From: Dehalococcoidia bacterium | GTDB lineage: Bacteria; Chloroflexota; Dehalococcoidia; GIF9; AB-539-J10 | Assembly (NCBI GenBank): GCA_007129495.1 | Contig: SKVJ01000039.1 | Location: 23,422 to 87,421 of the forward strand | Direction: 5' to 3' | DNA: 64,000 bases | Shown here: one piece after another, positions 1 to 8,873 of the stretch | Position numbering within the stretch: position 1 is the stretch's first letter | Layout of the letters: every line of letters starts with the position of its first letter | Notes under the pieces: model-generated | The model's input: only the letters and a program-made list of their open reading frames with translations | Told to the model about the DNA's origin: nothing | Databases searched by the model: none | Program-made: the position numbers and the translations under genes

Positions 1-1
1 C

Positions 2-400
2 ACGCGTCACGGCGGCAGTCTCGGTGAGGCCGGATGTGTGTCGTGGTTGTTCGATACGCGTGGTGTCATCACTGTCGATGCGAGCCATGGAGAAGCGGAT
101 GACGTCGCATTGCGTGCCATCGACGCGGGGGCAGAGGACGTCAGAAGTGATGCCGATTACGTCGAAGTACATACGGAACCGGCTCGCATGGAAGATGTGC
201 GAGAGGCGATTGAGCAGGAGTTCACAGTGACGTCTGCCGAGATATCCCGCATACCCAGGACCACTGTGCCTCTCGACGACGCCAAATCCAGTCAGATCAT
301 GGCGTTTCTTGAACAGCTTGATCAGCTCGATGACGTGCAGCGAGTCTATTCGAATGCGGATTTCGCCGAGTCGGTCCTTCGAGGTATGGAACAGGCGTAA
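2..400 (+). CDS. yebC: YebC/PmpR family transcriptional regulator, C-terminal part
   Basis: This is the C-terminal 132 residues of a YebC-family protein; the gene begins before the window. Reading from base 2 gives the family segment HGGSLGE followed by VSWLFDTRG. The end carries LDDVQRVYSNADF, the usual YebC C-terminal signature. YebC proteins are cytosolic DNA- or ribosome-associated regulators, and some members are reported to help translate difficult peptide stretches. The stop lies 4 bases before ruvC. The order yebC-ruvC-ruvA is common in bacteria and supports both calls. The molecular role in this organism cannot be told from the sequence. Confidence 0.93.
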   Translation, partial: TRHGGSLGEAGCVSWLFDTRGVITVDASHGEADDVALRAIDAGAEDVRSDADYVEVHTEPARMEDVREAIEQEFTVTSAEISRIPRTTVPLDDAKSSQIMAFLEQLDQLDDVQRVYSNADFAESVLRGMEQA

Positions 401-404
401 CGTT

Positions 405-899
405 ATGCGCGTACTCGGCATTGATCCTGGAACTGTCCTGCTTGGATACGGAGTTGTCCAGGGGCCCTCCAACACGACTCTCGTTGCGTGTGGAGTCCTG
501 AAAGTGTCGGCCAAGCTTACTGTGGAGCGGAGGTTGTGCACACTGTTTGATGGCGTGTGTGATGTTATTGAGTCTTTGCAACCTGACGAAGTTGCCATCG
601 AGGAGCCTTTCATTGGAGTCAATGTAAAATCCGCATTCATGGTTGGTCGCGCCCAAGCTCTTGCGATACTGGCCGCCGCAAGATCAGGTCTGCCAGTCTC
701 GTACTATTCGCCTGCTGAGGTCAAACGTCAGGTGAGTGGCCACGGACGGGGTGACAAGATTCAGGTGCGCACTATGGTAATGTTGCAGTTGGGGCTTCAG
801 GAGCTCGACGAGAGGTTTGATGCGACTGACGCGGTTGCGGTAGCGTTGTGTCATCTGCACGCGCGCGATGCGGCTCGTCGCCTGTCAGTTCAACCGTGA
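405..899 (+). CDS. ruvC: Holliday junction endodeoxyribonuclease RuvC
   Basis: A 164-residue RuvC, normal length for the family. It cuts Holliday junctions symmetrically as the resolvase of the RuvABC complex. The acidic metal-binding residues are visible: Asp7 in GIDPG, Glu66/67 in IEEPF, and Asp139 and Asp142 in FDATDAV. I chose the ATG at 405, just after the yebC stop, because it yields the standard N-terminus MRVLGIDPG; a longer frame opening at 309 would overlap yebC. Its stop codon overlaps the ruvA start by one base (TGATG), indicating translational coupling. Confidence 0.96.
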   Translation: MRVLGIDPGTVLLGYGVVQGPSNTTLVACGVLKVSAKLTVERRLCTLFDGVCDVIESLQPDEVAIEEPFIGVNVKSAFMVGRAQALAILAAARSGLPVSYYSPAEVKRQVSGHGRGDKIQVRTMVMLQLGLQELDERFDATDAVAVALCHLHARDAARRLSVQP

Positions 900-1480
900 T
901 GATCTCATTTCTAGAGGGTGTGATCGATTCCAAAGGTCCAGACCATGTGGTCCTCAACGTGGGCGGAATCGGATTTCTCGTAAGAACTTCAACCAGAACC
1001 GCGGAGGAGATCGGCACGCCTGGAACAAGTGCTGTATTGCATACCTGTTTCATGATCAGAGATGAAAGCCCCCTTCTTTATGGCTTTGAGTCGGATGAAG
1101 CTCGTGGGGTGTTCGTTGAGCTTGTTTCGGTGAGCGGAGTTGGGCCGCGCGTCGCGATTGCGCTGTTAGGAGCGCTGCGCCCATCGGAGCTGGCTGGGGC
1201 GATTGTAAGTGGGAATACAGCCCTGCTGGCTGCTGTTCCCGGAGTGGGAAAGAAGACTGCCGCACGCGTCTGCGTGGAGCTTGCATCGAAAATGGAGCGT
1301 TACGCTCTCGCTGATTCGGTACAAGGATCTGTTGGTGATGCAGAACTCGTGCAAGCTCTGACGGCGCTCGGGTATTCTGTGAGAGAGGCAATCGGCGCTG
1401 CGAGGAATATCGAGGCAGTAGATACCATGCCGCTTGAGGATCGCCTGCGGAGAGCGCTCAGGGTTCTTGCGATTCCTTGA
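899..1480 (+). CDS. ruvA: Holliday junction branch migration protein RuvA
   Basis: A 193-residue RuvA, the tetrameric junction-binding subunit that loads the RuvB motor. The N-terminal OB-fold starts MISFLEGVIDSKG. The helix-hairpin-helix region contains VSGVGPRVAIALLG and VPGVGKKTAARVCVEL at about residues 70-130. The C-terminal domain III (ALTALGYSVREA) contacts RuvB. The start at 899 overlaps the ruvC stop. RuvB normally follows, but here uvrB does, so ruvB must lie elsewhere if present. Confidence 0.96.
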   Translation: MISFLEGVIDSKGPDHVVLNVGGIGFLVRTSTRTAEEIGTPGTSAVLHTCFMIRDESPLLYGFESDEARGVFVELVSVSGVGPRVAIALLGALRPSELAGAIVSGNTALLAAVPGVGKKTAARVCVELASKMERYALADSVQGSVGDAELVQALTALGYSVREAIGAARNIEAVDTMPLEDRLRRALRVLAIP

Positions 1481-1525
1481 TTCTGTCGCGATTTTCGGCA
1501 CCTCCCGTTTGATGATTCAGATACG

Positions 1526-3517
1526 ATGACACAGAAAATGTTTCGTATTACGTCTGATTTGCAGCCTATGGGTGACCAGCCGGCTGCAATTGACGGTTTA
1601 GTGACGGGACTGGAACGAGGATATCGTGAACAGACATTGGTCGGGGTGACAGGAAGCGGCAAGACCTTCACGATGGCAAACGTTATTGCGCGGGCGCAGC
1701 GCCCCACTCTCGTCATCAGTCACAACAAGACCCTGGCTGCACAGCTTGCAGCGGAGTTTCAGGATTACTTCAAGGAGAATGCCGTTGGTTACTTCGTGAG
1801 CTATTACGACTATTATCAGCCTGAGGCCTATATTCCGAGCACTGATACCTACATTGAGAAGGAGACCGACATTAATGAGGAGATCGACCGCCTGCGGCAC
1901 GCTGCGACCAAGTCGTTGTTCGAGCGTCGTGATGTTGTAATCGTTGCCTCGGTATCATGCATCTACTCCCTCGGGTCGCCAGAGGAGTATCAAAGCTTCG
2001 CGTTCCCGGTGGTGCGTGATAACCCTGTGGGACTTCAGCGGCTGGTCCGGACCCTGGTGGGAATGCAGTATGAACGAAACGACATCGATCTCACACGGGG
2101 CAGGTTTCGAGTGAGGGGAGACACACTGGAGTTATGTCCCTCCTATGAAGAGACCGCGGTGCGGGTCGAGTTCTGGGGAGACATAGTCGAACGTATCACT
2201 GAACTTGATCCGTTGACCGGAGAACTGCTCTCTGAACTCGATCGCGTGGACATCTATCCTGCGAAGCACTTCGTGACTCCTGACGAGAAACTCCATGCCG
2301 CAATGGCGGACATTCGTGTGGAACTTGATGAGAGGCTCACAGAGTTACGCGAAAGAGGGAAACTGATCGAGGCACAACGGCTCGAATCCCGGACGAACTA
2401 CGATCTCGAGATGATGGCAGAGATCGGCTATTGCTCCGGTGTAGAGAACTACTCTCGTCACCTGCAACGGAGAAGGGCCGGCAGTACTCCGTGGACACTG
2501 CTTGACTATTTTCCAGCTGACTGTCTGCTGCTCATCGATGAATCGCATATGACTCTTCCACAAATAAAGGGAATGTACCACGGCGATCTCGCGAGGAAGC
2601 AGGTACTGGTGGACCATGGATTCAGATTGCCTTCGGCCCTTGATAACCGCCCGCTGCGTTTTGAGGAATTCACCGAGCGTATCAATCAGGTTGTTTATGT
2701 CTCCGCTACTCCGCGGGACTATGAAATTACCAGGAGTCAGCAAATATGTGAGCAACTCGTTCGTCCGACCGGCCTTCTTGAACCAATGGTGGAGGTAAGG
2801 CCTACAGCCGGACAGATAGACGACCTGATCGGCGAGATCAGGAAACGCGTCGGTAGTGGAGAGCGGTGCCTCGTCACAACTCTTACAAAGAGGATGGCGG
2901 AAGACCTCAGTGAATACCTTGCGGAAATGGGGGTCAAGACACACTACATTCACTCAGAGGTGGATACTCTCGAGCGTATCCAGATATTGCGAGAACTCCG
3001 TCTGGGAACGTATGACGTGGTTGTTGGCATCAACCTGTTGCGGGAAGGGCTGGACCTCCCCGAAGTTAGTCTGGTGGCTATACTTGATGCTGACAAAGAG
3101 GGATACCTGAGGTCCAAAGAGGCACTAATACAGACCATGGGGCGGGCCGCCCGTCATGTGAATGCCCGGGCAATCCTCTATGCAGACTCCATTACGAAGT
3201 CGATGCGCACCGCCATCGACGAGACGGCAAGACGCCGCCGCATCCAGGAAGAGTACAACGTGGCTCATGGCATCACACCTCAAAGCGTGTCCAAGGCGAT
3301 ACGAGACATTGCGCAACAGGTACAGAAGATCTCCGAACCTTTGCGTGAGTACGGAGACCGGCCGGCTACGGCACGGGAACTCAACCAGTTGCTGAAGCAA
3401 CTCGAACGCGATATGAAGCAGGCGTCTGGTGCCCTCGAATTTGAGAAAGCCGCCTTGATTCGTGACCGGATCGTCGAACTCCGAAAGGAGTCGCACGATC
3501 TTCGAGTCACTTCATAG
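1526..3517 (+). CDS. uvrB: Excinuclease ABC subunit UvrB
   Basis: A 663-residue UvrB, full length. In nucleotide excision repair it takes the damaged strand from UvrA, verifies the lesion and positions UvrC. Visible elements are Walker [10 protein letters not shown] (residues 40-48), the beta-hairpin [12 protein letters not shown] (about 93-104) that inserts at lesions, the Walker B box LLLIDESH, helicase motifs [11 protein letters not shown] and MGRAARH, and a C-terminal UVR coiled-coil motif ([18 protein letters not shown]) that binds UvrC. It begins 45 bases after ruvA on the same strand and probably shares its transcript. No strong ribosome binding site precedes the ATG. Confidence 0.97.
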   Translation: MTQKMFRITSDLQPMGDQPAAIDGLVTGLERGYREQTLVGVTGSGKTFTMANVIARAQRPTLVISHNKTLAAQLAAEFQDYFKENAVGYFVSYYDYYQPEAYIPSTDTYIEKETDINEEIDRLRHAATKSLFERRDVVIVASVSCIYSLGSPEEYQSFAFPVVRDNPVGLQRLVRTLVGMQYERNDIDLTRGRFRVRGDTLELCPSYEETAVRVEFWGDIVERITELDPLTGELLSELDRVDIYPAKHFVTPDEKLHAAMADIRVELDERLTELRERGKLIEAQRLESRTNYDLEMMAEIGYCSGVENYSRHLQRRRAGSTPWTLLDYFPADCLLLIDESHMTLPQIKGMYHGDLARKQVLVDHGFRLPSALDNRPLRFEEFTERINQVVYVSATPRDYEITRSQQICEQLVRPTGLLEPMVEVRPTAGQIDDLIGEIRKRVGSGERCLVTTLTKRMAEDLSEYLAEMGVKTHYIHSEVDTLERIQILRELRLGTYDVVVGINLLREGLDLPEVSLVAILDADKEGYLRSKEALIQTMGRAARHVNARAILYADSITKSMRTAIDETARRRRIQEEYNVAHGITPQSVSKAIRDIAQQVQKISEPLREYGDRPATARELNQLLKQLERDMKQASGALEFEKAALIRDRIVELRKESHDLRVTS

Positions 3518-3630
3518 TCGCCGGTTTCTTCGTTACTCTCATTCTTTTGCACCCTGTCTCTTTCTGCCTGCTGGAGCACATCTGCCGGAAATATCGCATG
3601 CGACCTCTTCTAATCATCATGCAAAGAGGA

Positions 3631-3636
3631 TACAAT
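3631..3636 (+). promoter_or_regulatory. Possible -10 box upstream of pepA
   Basis: TACAAT lies 34 bases before the pepA start. The region 17 bases further upstream (TTCTAA) is a poor -35, so this is a weak call. The good ribosome binding site AAGGAG at 3657-3662 sits 8 bases before the GTG at 3671. Confidence 0.35.
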
Positions 3637-3670
3637 TACAGGTTCGAAACCGAGGCAAGGAGTCAGATTA

Positions 3671-5188
3671 GTGAGAATCGAAGTCTCTGTCGGAGATATC
3701 ACAACAACGTCGGTCGACGGAATCGTGGTCAGCCTGTGTGAGGACTCTGAGCGCTTTGGCGATTCCAATGCAGCCGTAGTTGCGGTTGATCGCTTGCTGA
3801 ATGGCGCCATTAGTGGGATGTTGGATTCAAAGGGTATCAAGGGCAAACCCAATGAAGTCACCGTCCTGCATTCCCTTGGTCGCCTGTCGGCGAATCTGGT
3901 GGCTGTGTGTGGGCTCGGAAGGCAATCCGAGGTCACGCCCGACCGTGTGCGTGATGCGGCTGCTGAAGGCTGTAGGGCCTTGCGCAAGGTGGGATGTCGG
4001 AGCGTCGGAACAACACTTCTGGGAGCGGGGACTGTTGGCCTGAATGCGGAGGATTGCGCTCAGGCCATAGCTGAAGGTGCGGTCATGGGCCTTTATACTT
4101 TTCTCAAGTACAAAGCACCCGAGGGGCCTGACGTCGAGCGCGTGAGCATCGTAGTTACTAACCCGGCTGAAGTTGGCGCTTTGAGCAAAGCTGTCAATAC
4201 GGGTGTAGTACTCGCGGAGTCAACCAATCTTTCGCGGGACATGGTGAATGAGCCAGCCAACTATATGACCCCGTCACGCATGGGTCAGATAGCACAGGAT
4301 CTGGCAGGCACCTATGGGCTCAGTGCGACGGTTTGGGATAAGGACGACATGGTTTCTATGGGAATGGGCGCGTTGCTTGCCGTTGCCCAGGGAAGCGCCG
4401 AGCCTCCTCGATTCATACGCATGGACTATGCTGGCGACGGTACCGGCTCGTCTCGAATTGCGCTTATCGGCAAAGCAATTACCTTCGACTCAGGAGGCAT
4501 TTCCATCAAGCCGTCTGACAGCCTGGCCGAGATGAAGGACGACATGGCTGGTGGTGCGGCCGTCATGGCCTCGATGTGCGCAATTGCGCGCCTGCAGTTG
4601 GGGGCATCCGTGACTGCCCTTATTCCGGCGACTGAGAATCTGCCTGGAGGTCGCGCATTCCGACCCGGCGATGTACTGAAGTCCATGAGCGGTAAGACTA
4701 TTGAGATCATGAGCACCGATGCCGAGGGCAGGCTTCTTCTGGCCGATGCCATCACCTACGCTATCAGCGAGGGAATGTCTCCGTTGATTGATGTGGCAAC
4801 GCTGACGGGTGCCTGCCGCGTTGCTCTTGGAACGATCTACAGTGGAGTATTCAGCAACAACGAGGACGTGGCGGACCGTTTTATGGAGGCAGCGGTTCGC
4901 GCAGGAGAGCGGATGTGGCGAATGCCTCTTGCCGATGAGTATCGGGAATTAAATATGAGTCACTTTGCCGACATCAAGAATACGGGCAATCGCTACGGGG
5001 GAGCAATTACAGCTGCACTCTTTGTTTCCGAATTTGCCGGGGATACACCATGGGTGCATGTCGACATTGCTGGAACATCCAACAGCACGAAGGACAGCGG
5101 CGTAACGGTTAAAGGGGCGACCGGTGTGCCTGTGAAGACGCTGTGCGAGTTCGCACGACAAGGAATTGCCACTTCGCGTGCCGAATGA
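3671..5188 (+). CDS. pepA: Leucyl aminopeptidase, M17 family (PepA)
   Basis: A 505-residue cytosolic M17 aminopeptidase that removes N-terminal residues from peptides, normally a hexamer with two metals per active site. The N-terminal macro-like domain (1-160) is divergent. The catalytic domain has Lys268 in IGKAITFDSGG, Asp273, Lys280 and Asp291 in KDDMAGGAA, and the family signature STDAEGRL (about 348-355) with Asp350, Glu352 and Arg354. The start is a GTG supported by AAGGAG 8 bases upstream. It is separated from uvrB by 153 bases that hold a possible promoter, so it is probably its own transcription unit. Confidence 0.95.
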   Translation: MRIEVSVGDITTTSVDGIVVSLCEDSERFGDSNAAVVAVDRLLNGAISGMLDSKGIKGKPNEVTVLHSLGRLSANLVAVCGLGRQSEVTPDRVRDAAAEGCRALRKVGCRSVGTTLLGAGTVGLNAEDCAQAIAEGAVMGLYTFLKYKAPEGPDVERVSIVVTNPAEVGALSKAVNTGVVLAESTNLSRDMVNEPANYMTPSRMGQIAQDLAGTYGLSATVWDKDDMVSMGMGALLAVAQGSAEPPRFIRMDYAGDGTGSSRIALIGKAITFDSGGISIKPSDSLAEMKDDMAGGAAVMASMCAIARLQLGASVTALIPATENLPGGRAFRPGDVLKSMSGKTIEIMSTDAEGRLLLADAITYAISEGMSPLIDVATLTGACRVALGTIYSGVFSNNEDVADRFMEAAVRAGERMWRMPLADEYRELNMSHFADIKNTGNRYGGAITAALFVSEFAGDTPWVHVDIAGTSNSTKDSGVTVKGATGVPVKTLCEFARQGIATSRAE

Positions 5189-5222
5189 ATGAAAGATCGG
5201 CTCACTGAGCCAGTTGAGTCCT

Positions 5223-5975
5223 ATGGCGAGTGTATTTGAAGCTAGAAGCTTTCGGTTCAATCCGCCACCCCAGCTTGCATGGGCACGCAGGGTACTGATT
5301 AAGCCGTACGCCTCTATCGCAGCGCCTTACCCCGTTACCAATAGCCGGGATCTGATTGAGAACATAGTGTTGGGTATCAGGCGTGTCACCGACGCCGAGA
5401 TTTTGATCGCGGATGGCACGCGAGACGGAAGTCCTATATACCCGGTATACGAGGCGCTGAAGTACACGTTCAATCGAGTATTACTTCTTGACGTCAAGGA
5501 CTCGATATTTCTCGAACTAGAGAACCCGTTGCAGGAGTTTAACGCAACACCAACCTTCTGGGTGCCGAACCTCGTGCTGCGAAGCGACTTCCTGATCAGC
5601 GTCGCCCCTTTCCACGTAGTTGGCGGAAAAGGAAGGTTTACGATTGCCAACTTGCTGGGATTGTTACCATTGAGCCCCCGGAAAGGTCAAGACTTGCCAG
5701 AATATCAGGGATTGAAGGGCCTGGATGTCGAGAAGGCGCTCGCCGATCTATACTTCACTCTCCCTTTCGATATGGCTGTGCTTGAGGCTGAACAGCGACT
5801 AGACTATGATGACGATCCGCTTTCCGGTGCTGCGACTCACTATGGCAAGATCGTTGTGGGAGAGCCTTATGCGGTGGATGTGATAGCAGCCCGCCTCATC
5901 GGTCAGCAGCCGGAGCACCTGGCGCTGATTGAACAGGGGCGGCAGGCCATGACTGACACTGGCCCCGCTCAATAG
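5223..5975 (+). CDS. DUF362-like protein of unknown function
   Basis: A 250-residue protein. The pattern VLIKPYASIAAPYPVT, then a helix and ILIADGT, resembles the DUF362 family, which is found alone or fused to ferredoxin domains and has no assigned reaction. No Fe-S cysteine motif, signal peptide or membrane segment is seen. I chose the ATG at 5223; a TTG three codons upstream (5214) would also read in frame. The gene starts 34 bases after pepA and its end overlaps the convergent acylphosphatase gene by 7 bases. Family assignment is by pattern only. Confidence 0.7.
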   Translation: MASVFEARSFRFNPPPQLAWARRVLIKPYASIAAPYPVTNSRDLIENIVLGIRRVTDAEILIADGTRDGSPIYPVYEALKYTFNRVLLLDVKDSIFLELENPLQEFNATPTFWVPNLVLRSDFLISVAPFHVVGGKGRFTIANLLGLLPLSPRKGQDLPEYQGLKGLDVEKALADLYFTLPFDMAVLEAEQRLDYDDDPLSGAATHYGKIVVGEPYAVDVIAARLIGQQPEHLALIEQGRQAMTDTGPAQ

Positions 5976-6250
5976 CGAATGCTGAAGCCTTGATAGGTGG
6001 TGTCGGGTTCTACAGGCTGTATCGAAACATCGGTTACCTCAGCACCTGCTGGTCCCAGTCGCAATCGGTCGATGAATCGACTCACCTCGGCTTCGCGGCC
6101 GGAAGCATGCACTTCCACCTCGTCTGCCCGTTCCAAATTGCGCACGAAGCCTGTGATGCCCAGTTTTCTTGCTTCACTTACCGCAAAGAAGCGATAACCC
6201 ACACCCTGAACACGACCTCGAATGCGTAGTCTGAGTGTATTCAACGACAA
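5969..6250 (-). CDS. acyP: Acylphosphatase
   Basis: A 93-residue acylphosphatase, typical length, which hydrolyses the carboxyl-phosphate bond of acyl phosphates. The signature GRVQGVGYRFF carries the catalytic Arg20, and FVRNL carries the catalytic Asn38. No ATG fits: the start is probably TTG at 6250, or the TTG two codons later, with no clear ribosome binding site. Its 3' end overlaps the end of the DUF362-like gene on the other strand. Homologues often act as housekeeping phosphatases or as a domain of HypF; this one is standalone. Confidence 0.93.
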   Translation of the reverse strand: MSLNTLRLRIRGRVQGVGYRFFAVSEARKLGITGFVRNLERADEVEVHASGREAEVSRFIDRLRLGPAGAEVTDVSIQPVEPDTTYQGFSIRY

Positions 6251-6316
6251 AGCCGCCCCAAAGGAATAGTGTCGACGCGCACTCTGTTGCTGTCACCCAC
6301 GGCCGGAATGCAGTAG

Positions 6317-6463
6317 CTAATCTTCATCCTCTTCCTCTTCTTTGCGCTTCTTGCGTACTACCTCAACTGGAGGAGGCGGGGCGAATTCCGAGATTGGTGG
6401 TGGCTTCTTCGACCCCTTTTTAGGCTTCTTGGCCTCTCTTCGCTCGAAATCTCGTTTGCCCAT
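6317..6463 (-). CDS. Small charged protein (48 aa) behind rnc
   Basis: An ORF of 48 codons beginning MGKRDFERREAKKPKKG. It has a basic N-terminal half, a proline-rich middle (PPPISEFAPPPP), a basic patch VVRKKRK and an acidic tail EEEEDED. The ATG is 3 bases after the rnc stop and has AGGAGG 9 bases upstream. The composition suggests a disordered, possibly nucleic-acid-binding protein. From memory, short MGKRD-type proteins occur in related Chloroflexota; this could not be checked. Position and ribosome binding site make it likely to be translated, but its function is unknown. Confidence 0.72.
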   Translation of the reverse strand: MGKRDFERREAKKPKKGSKKPPPISEFAPPPPVEVVRKKRKEEEEDED

Positions 6464-6466
6464 TGT

Positions 6467-7156
6467 CTACTCCTCCTTCTGGTGCAATAGTGCAAGCGCA
6501 TGGCGAGCGGCAGCCATTTCCGCTGCTTTTCGGCTGCCGCCCGTACCCTGGGCAAGCGCTGTGTCGTGTAGCAGCACTTGGACCGTGAAGCGTTTGGCGT
6601 GATCCGGCCCAGTAGCGCTGATAATCCGGTAGTGTGGCAGAGGGCGGTCGGTTGCCTGGAGGTATTCCTGCAGGAGTGCCTTGTGGTTGGGGGCTACTCC
6701 ATCGGCCTCGGCTGTCTGGATGTGGGGATGTAGATAGCGAAGTAGAACCTCGCGCGTCGTGTTGTATCCTTGATCGAGATAGATAGCACCGATCATCGCC
6801 TCCAGGGCATCGGCCAGATTCCGGTCCTTGTTCCGGCCCCCGCTTGCTGCTTCACCCCTGCCAAGTCGCAGGTATGACCCCAAACGTAGTCGGCGAGCCA
6901 CCGATGCGAGTGTCTCTCGGCGGACCAATGTCGAGCGTAACGCCGTAAGTGTTCCCTCTCCCGCTTCAGGGAGGTGAAGGTATAACGCCTCTGTGACTAC
7001 CATGCCAAGTACGGCATCGCCGAGAAACTCCAGTCGCTCGTTGCTGGCGGTCTGCACGTCCTGTGATTCATTGACGTGACTCCCGTGTACCAGCGCATGT
7101 TCGAGAAGTGCCGGATTGCGAAACTCTATGCCAAGACTTGCCTCGATGTCCGTCAT
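6467..7156 (-). CDS. rnc: Ribonuclease III
   Basis: A 229-residue RNase III that cleaves double-stranded RNA in rRNA and mRNA processing. The catalytic signature NERLEFLGDAV is at residues 39-49, with Glu43 and Asp47; the second acidic pair is Asp116 and Glu119 in DALEAMIGAIYLD. A double-stranded RNA-binding domain fills about 155-225, ending GGSRKAAEMAAARHALALL. I start at the ATG at 7156 (MTDIEASLG), which matches family N-termini; a longer frame from 7279 would run into the J-protein gene. It lies downstream of the J-domain gene on the same strand. Confidence 0.95.
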   Translation of the reverse strand: MTDIEASLGIEFRNPALLEHALVHGSHVNESQDVQTASNERLEFLGDAVLGMVVTEALYLHLPEAGEGTLTALRSTLVRRETLASVARRLRLGSYLRLGRGEAASGGRNKDRNLADALEAMIGAIYLDQGYNTTREVLLRYLHPHIQTAEADGVAPNHKALLQEYLQATDRPLPHYRIISATGPDHAKRFTVQVLLHDTALAQGTGGSRKAAEMAAARHALALLHQKEE

Positions 7157-7202
7157 GTGCTCACTCAATTCGTCTCCCCATAGCCTGTTCCTATCGGCAC
7201 AA

Positions 7203-8045
7203 TCAGCGTCGCTGCCCTGGCATGATACTTCTGGTGGCCGTGTCGAGGAGTTGCTCCGCTGTTCGTAGAGGAACTCCATCGCGTGTCAACTCGTCCAGCA
7301 CCAGTTGTCTGGCGGTCCTGAGCTTATTTGCCACCACCCGAACCCCACTGTCAAGCGACGCATTAAGATCAACATGTTCCTGTGTGAGTCGCAGATCTGT
7401 TCTAGCCGAGTTGCCTGTCTTCTGGCGTATGCGCTCGAAGGCCTGATCCGACAGCTCGACTGCCGCGTTGCGGTTGAGTCCATCTTTGACCAGCTCGTCT
7501 GCAAGTCGATTTCTGGCGGCCTTAGCCTTCTCTGTCACCAATGCCAGAGCGTCATCGTACGACGAATCAGGACTTAGATGCACATCGCGTGTCCTGCTTT
7601 GCCCGTTAGCGGAAGTCTTGGCGCCGGCCAACTCAGTCCTGAGCGCAGAATTGACGAGGTTGACGGCGAGGTCACGCTCCAAACCATCACGGGTGATCTC
7701 GTCAATTACGTGCTGTCGTGCAGCAGCTATCTTGCCGCTGATAGCCGCAAGTATATCTTCCAGCGATGCGTTAGGATCGATCTGCGTGGGCGTAAGGGGA
7801 GTAGTCGATCTGCTGGGTGAGTCCTGGGCTGAGAAGCCGCCGCCCGATGGTCGCCCTATTCGTGCGTGTAATGCCTGGAAGGCGACATTGATCTGCGCCA
7901 TACGGACCATAGCATCCGGCGCCTCGGAGCGGTCCGGGTGATACTTCCTGGCAAGTGCACGATATGCTGCGGCGATCACCTCTGGCTCGGCCGCCGGGCT
8001 TATCTGCAACGTTTCGAAGTGATTCTTGTTATTGGTTTCACTCAA
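7203..8045 (-). CDS. J-domain protein with three 68-residue repeats
   Basis: About 280 residues. The N-terminal J-domain (8-65) has HPD at 36-38 and would stimulate an Hsp70 such as DnaK. There is no Gly/Phe-rich region, no zinc-finger (CxxCxGxG) and no standard DnaJ substrate domain. Instead three repeats follow at 92-139, 160-207 and 228-275, each containing a helix with A-R-x(4)-DE and then [TV][RK]DG. The DE/DG cores fall at 115, 183 and 251, exactly 68 residues apart. The TTG start at 8045 is preceded by AGAGG at 9 bases; a GTG at 8075 is the alternative. This may supply J activity missing from the hrcA-grpE-dnaK operon, but it is not a canonical DnaJ. Confidence 0.82.
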   Translation of the reverse strand: MSETNNKNHFETLQISPAAEPEVIAAAYRALARKYHPDRSEAPDAMVRMAQINVAFQALHARIGRPSGGGFSAQDSPSRSTTPLTPTQIDPNASLEDILAAISGKIAAARQHVIDEITRDGLERDLAVNLVNSALRTELAGAKTSANGQSRTRDVHLSPDSSYDDALALVTEKAKAARNRLADELVKDGLNRNAAVELSDQAFERIRQKTGNSARTDLRLTQEHVDLNASLDSGVRVVANKLRTARQLVLDELTRDGVPLRTAEQLLDTATRSIMPGQRR

Positions 8046-8176
8046 TGTACTGGTCCTCTCGGTTCCGGAGGTCACGGTATTTCCGCAGATTGCTTATGAT
8101 ACCTGCACCATCGTCATGTGGCCAACCATCGGGAATGCACGGAGATGATTGAGCGCTGCGAAAGCGCCGAGACACT

Positions 8177-8206
8177 TTGTTCGCTCGCGTGAGTGTATGG
8201 TATGCT
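8177..8206 (+). promoter_or_regulatory. Promoter of tRNA-Gln
   Basis: TTGTTC at 8177-8182 and TATGCT at 8201-8206, 18 bases apart, lie about 28 bases before the mature tRNA 5' end. This is a reasonable sigma-70 type arrangement for a short pre-tRNA leader. Confidence 0.55.
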
Positions 8207-8233
8207 ATTTCACGATTCAAGGTGGATTAGCTC

Positions 8234-8307
8234 TGGGGATTAGTCTAGCGGTAGGACGACTGACTCTGGATCAGTTAGGCCAGGTTCGAATCCTGGATCC
8301 CCAGCCA
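8234..8307 (+). tRNA. tRNA-Gln (anticodon CTG), CCA encoded
   Basis: A full cloverleaf can be folded. The acceptor stem TGGGGAT pairs with ATCCCCA. The anticodon stem ACTGA/TCAGT encloses loop CTCTGGA with anticodon CTG, which reads CAG. The T-arm is CCAGG TTCGAAT CCTGG. The discriminator base G is followed by an encoded CCA (8305-8307). With gatA, gatB, gatC and a single gltX in this window, and no glnS seen, it is probably charged with Glu and then amidated by GatCAB (inference). Confidence 0.95.
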
Positions 8308-8379
8308 TCTGCCGACAGCTTTTCTGTTGTGACCGTAGCACTTCTCGTCTGCCGGTGCGTTTTCTTGTATGTAAGCATT

Positions 8380-8408
8380 TTGGCCGCATTTCCTTTCGCA
8401 CGTATAAT
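8380..8408 (+). promoter_or_regulatory. Promoter of the small membrane-protein gene
   Basis: TTGGCC (8380-8385), a 17-base spacer and a perfect TATAAT (8403-8408). The predicted transcription start is near 8415, about 15 bases before the ATG at 8430, giving a very short leader with GAGAAG as a weak ribosome binding site. Confidence 0.65.
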
Positions 8409-8429
8409 CGCTTGACACGCGAGAAGTAA

Positions 8430-8873
8430 ATGGATCTTTCGTCAATTCTGTACCGAGTCTGGACCGCGTATTCCACCGGATGGGGATTGTGGGTCTCCTT
8501 CGGTATGTACTTCTGGCTATCCATCTGCCTGATGGTAATCGCTCGAAAAGTGCATGTCGCTGGTTGGTGGGCTGGTTGGATTCCCATTGTGAACTTCAAG
8601 GTGATGTGCGGAGCAGGGAAATCGTCCGGTGCGTGTTTCTGGCGACTATTTATCGTATTGTTGGCGCTGGTAGCAGGCATCGCACTGTGGATTCCAATAT
8701 GGATAGTAGTCTGGCTCGTTCTTGGGGCGATTGTATGGGTTGTTACATGGAGTCGTATCTGTCGTGAACGTCACTATCCCGCTGCTCTCGGGTTGCTGTC
8801 TCTTGTTCCTGTGCTCAACCTTGTGCTGTTTGGGATACTGGCATTCGGAGATCAACCATACATGCTGGGCTAA
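8430..8873 (+). CDS. Small integral membrane protein, DUF5684-like
   Basis: A 147-residue, very hydrophobic protein with about four predicted membrane segments: roughly 18-40, 67-88, 88-107 and 117-138. Features such as VHVAGWWAGWIPIVNFKVMCGAGK and a C-terminal GLLSLVPVLNLVLFGILAFGD resemble small DUF5684-type membrane proteins, sometimes labelled signal-peptidase-like although they lack catalytic residues. It has its own consensus-like promoter and is followed by a strong inverted repeat at 8889-8917, so it is likely a single-gene unit. Function unknown. Confidence 0.75.
   Translation: MDLSSILYRVWTAYSTGWGLWVSFGMYFWLSICLMVIARKVHVAGWWAGWIPIVNFKVMCGAGKSSGACFWRLFIVLLALVAGIALWIPIWIVVWLVLGAIVWVVTWSRICRERHYPAALGLLSLVPVLNLVLFGILAFGDQPYMLG

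Noticed and set aside
6467..7279. Longer rnc start at 7279
   Set aside because: It would overlap the J-protein gene and add residues not typical of RNase III; the ATG at 7156 fits better.
7203..8075. Canonical DnaJ
   Set aside because: J-domain only; the Gly/Phe region, zinc-finger and substrate domains are absent and replaced by repeats.
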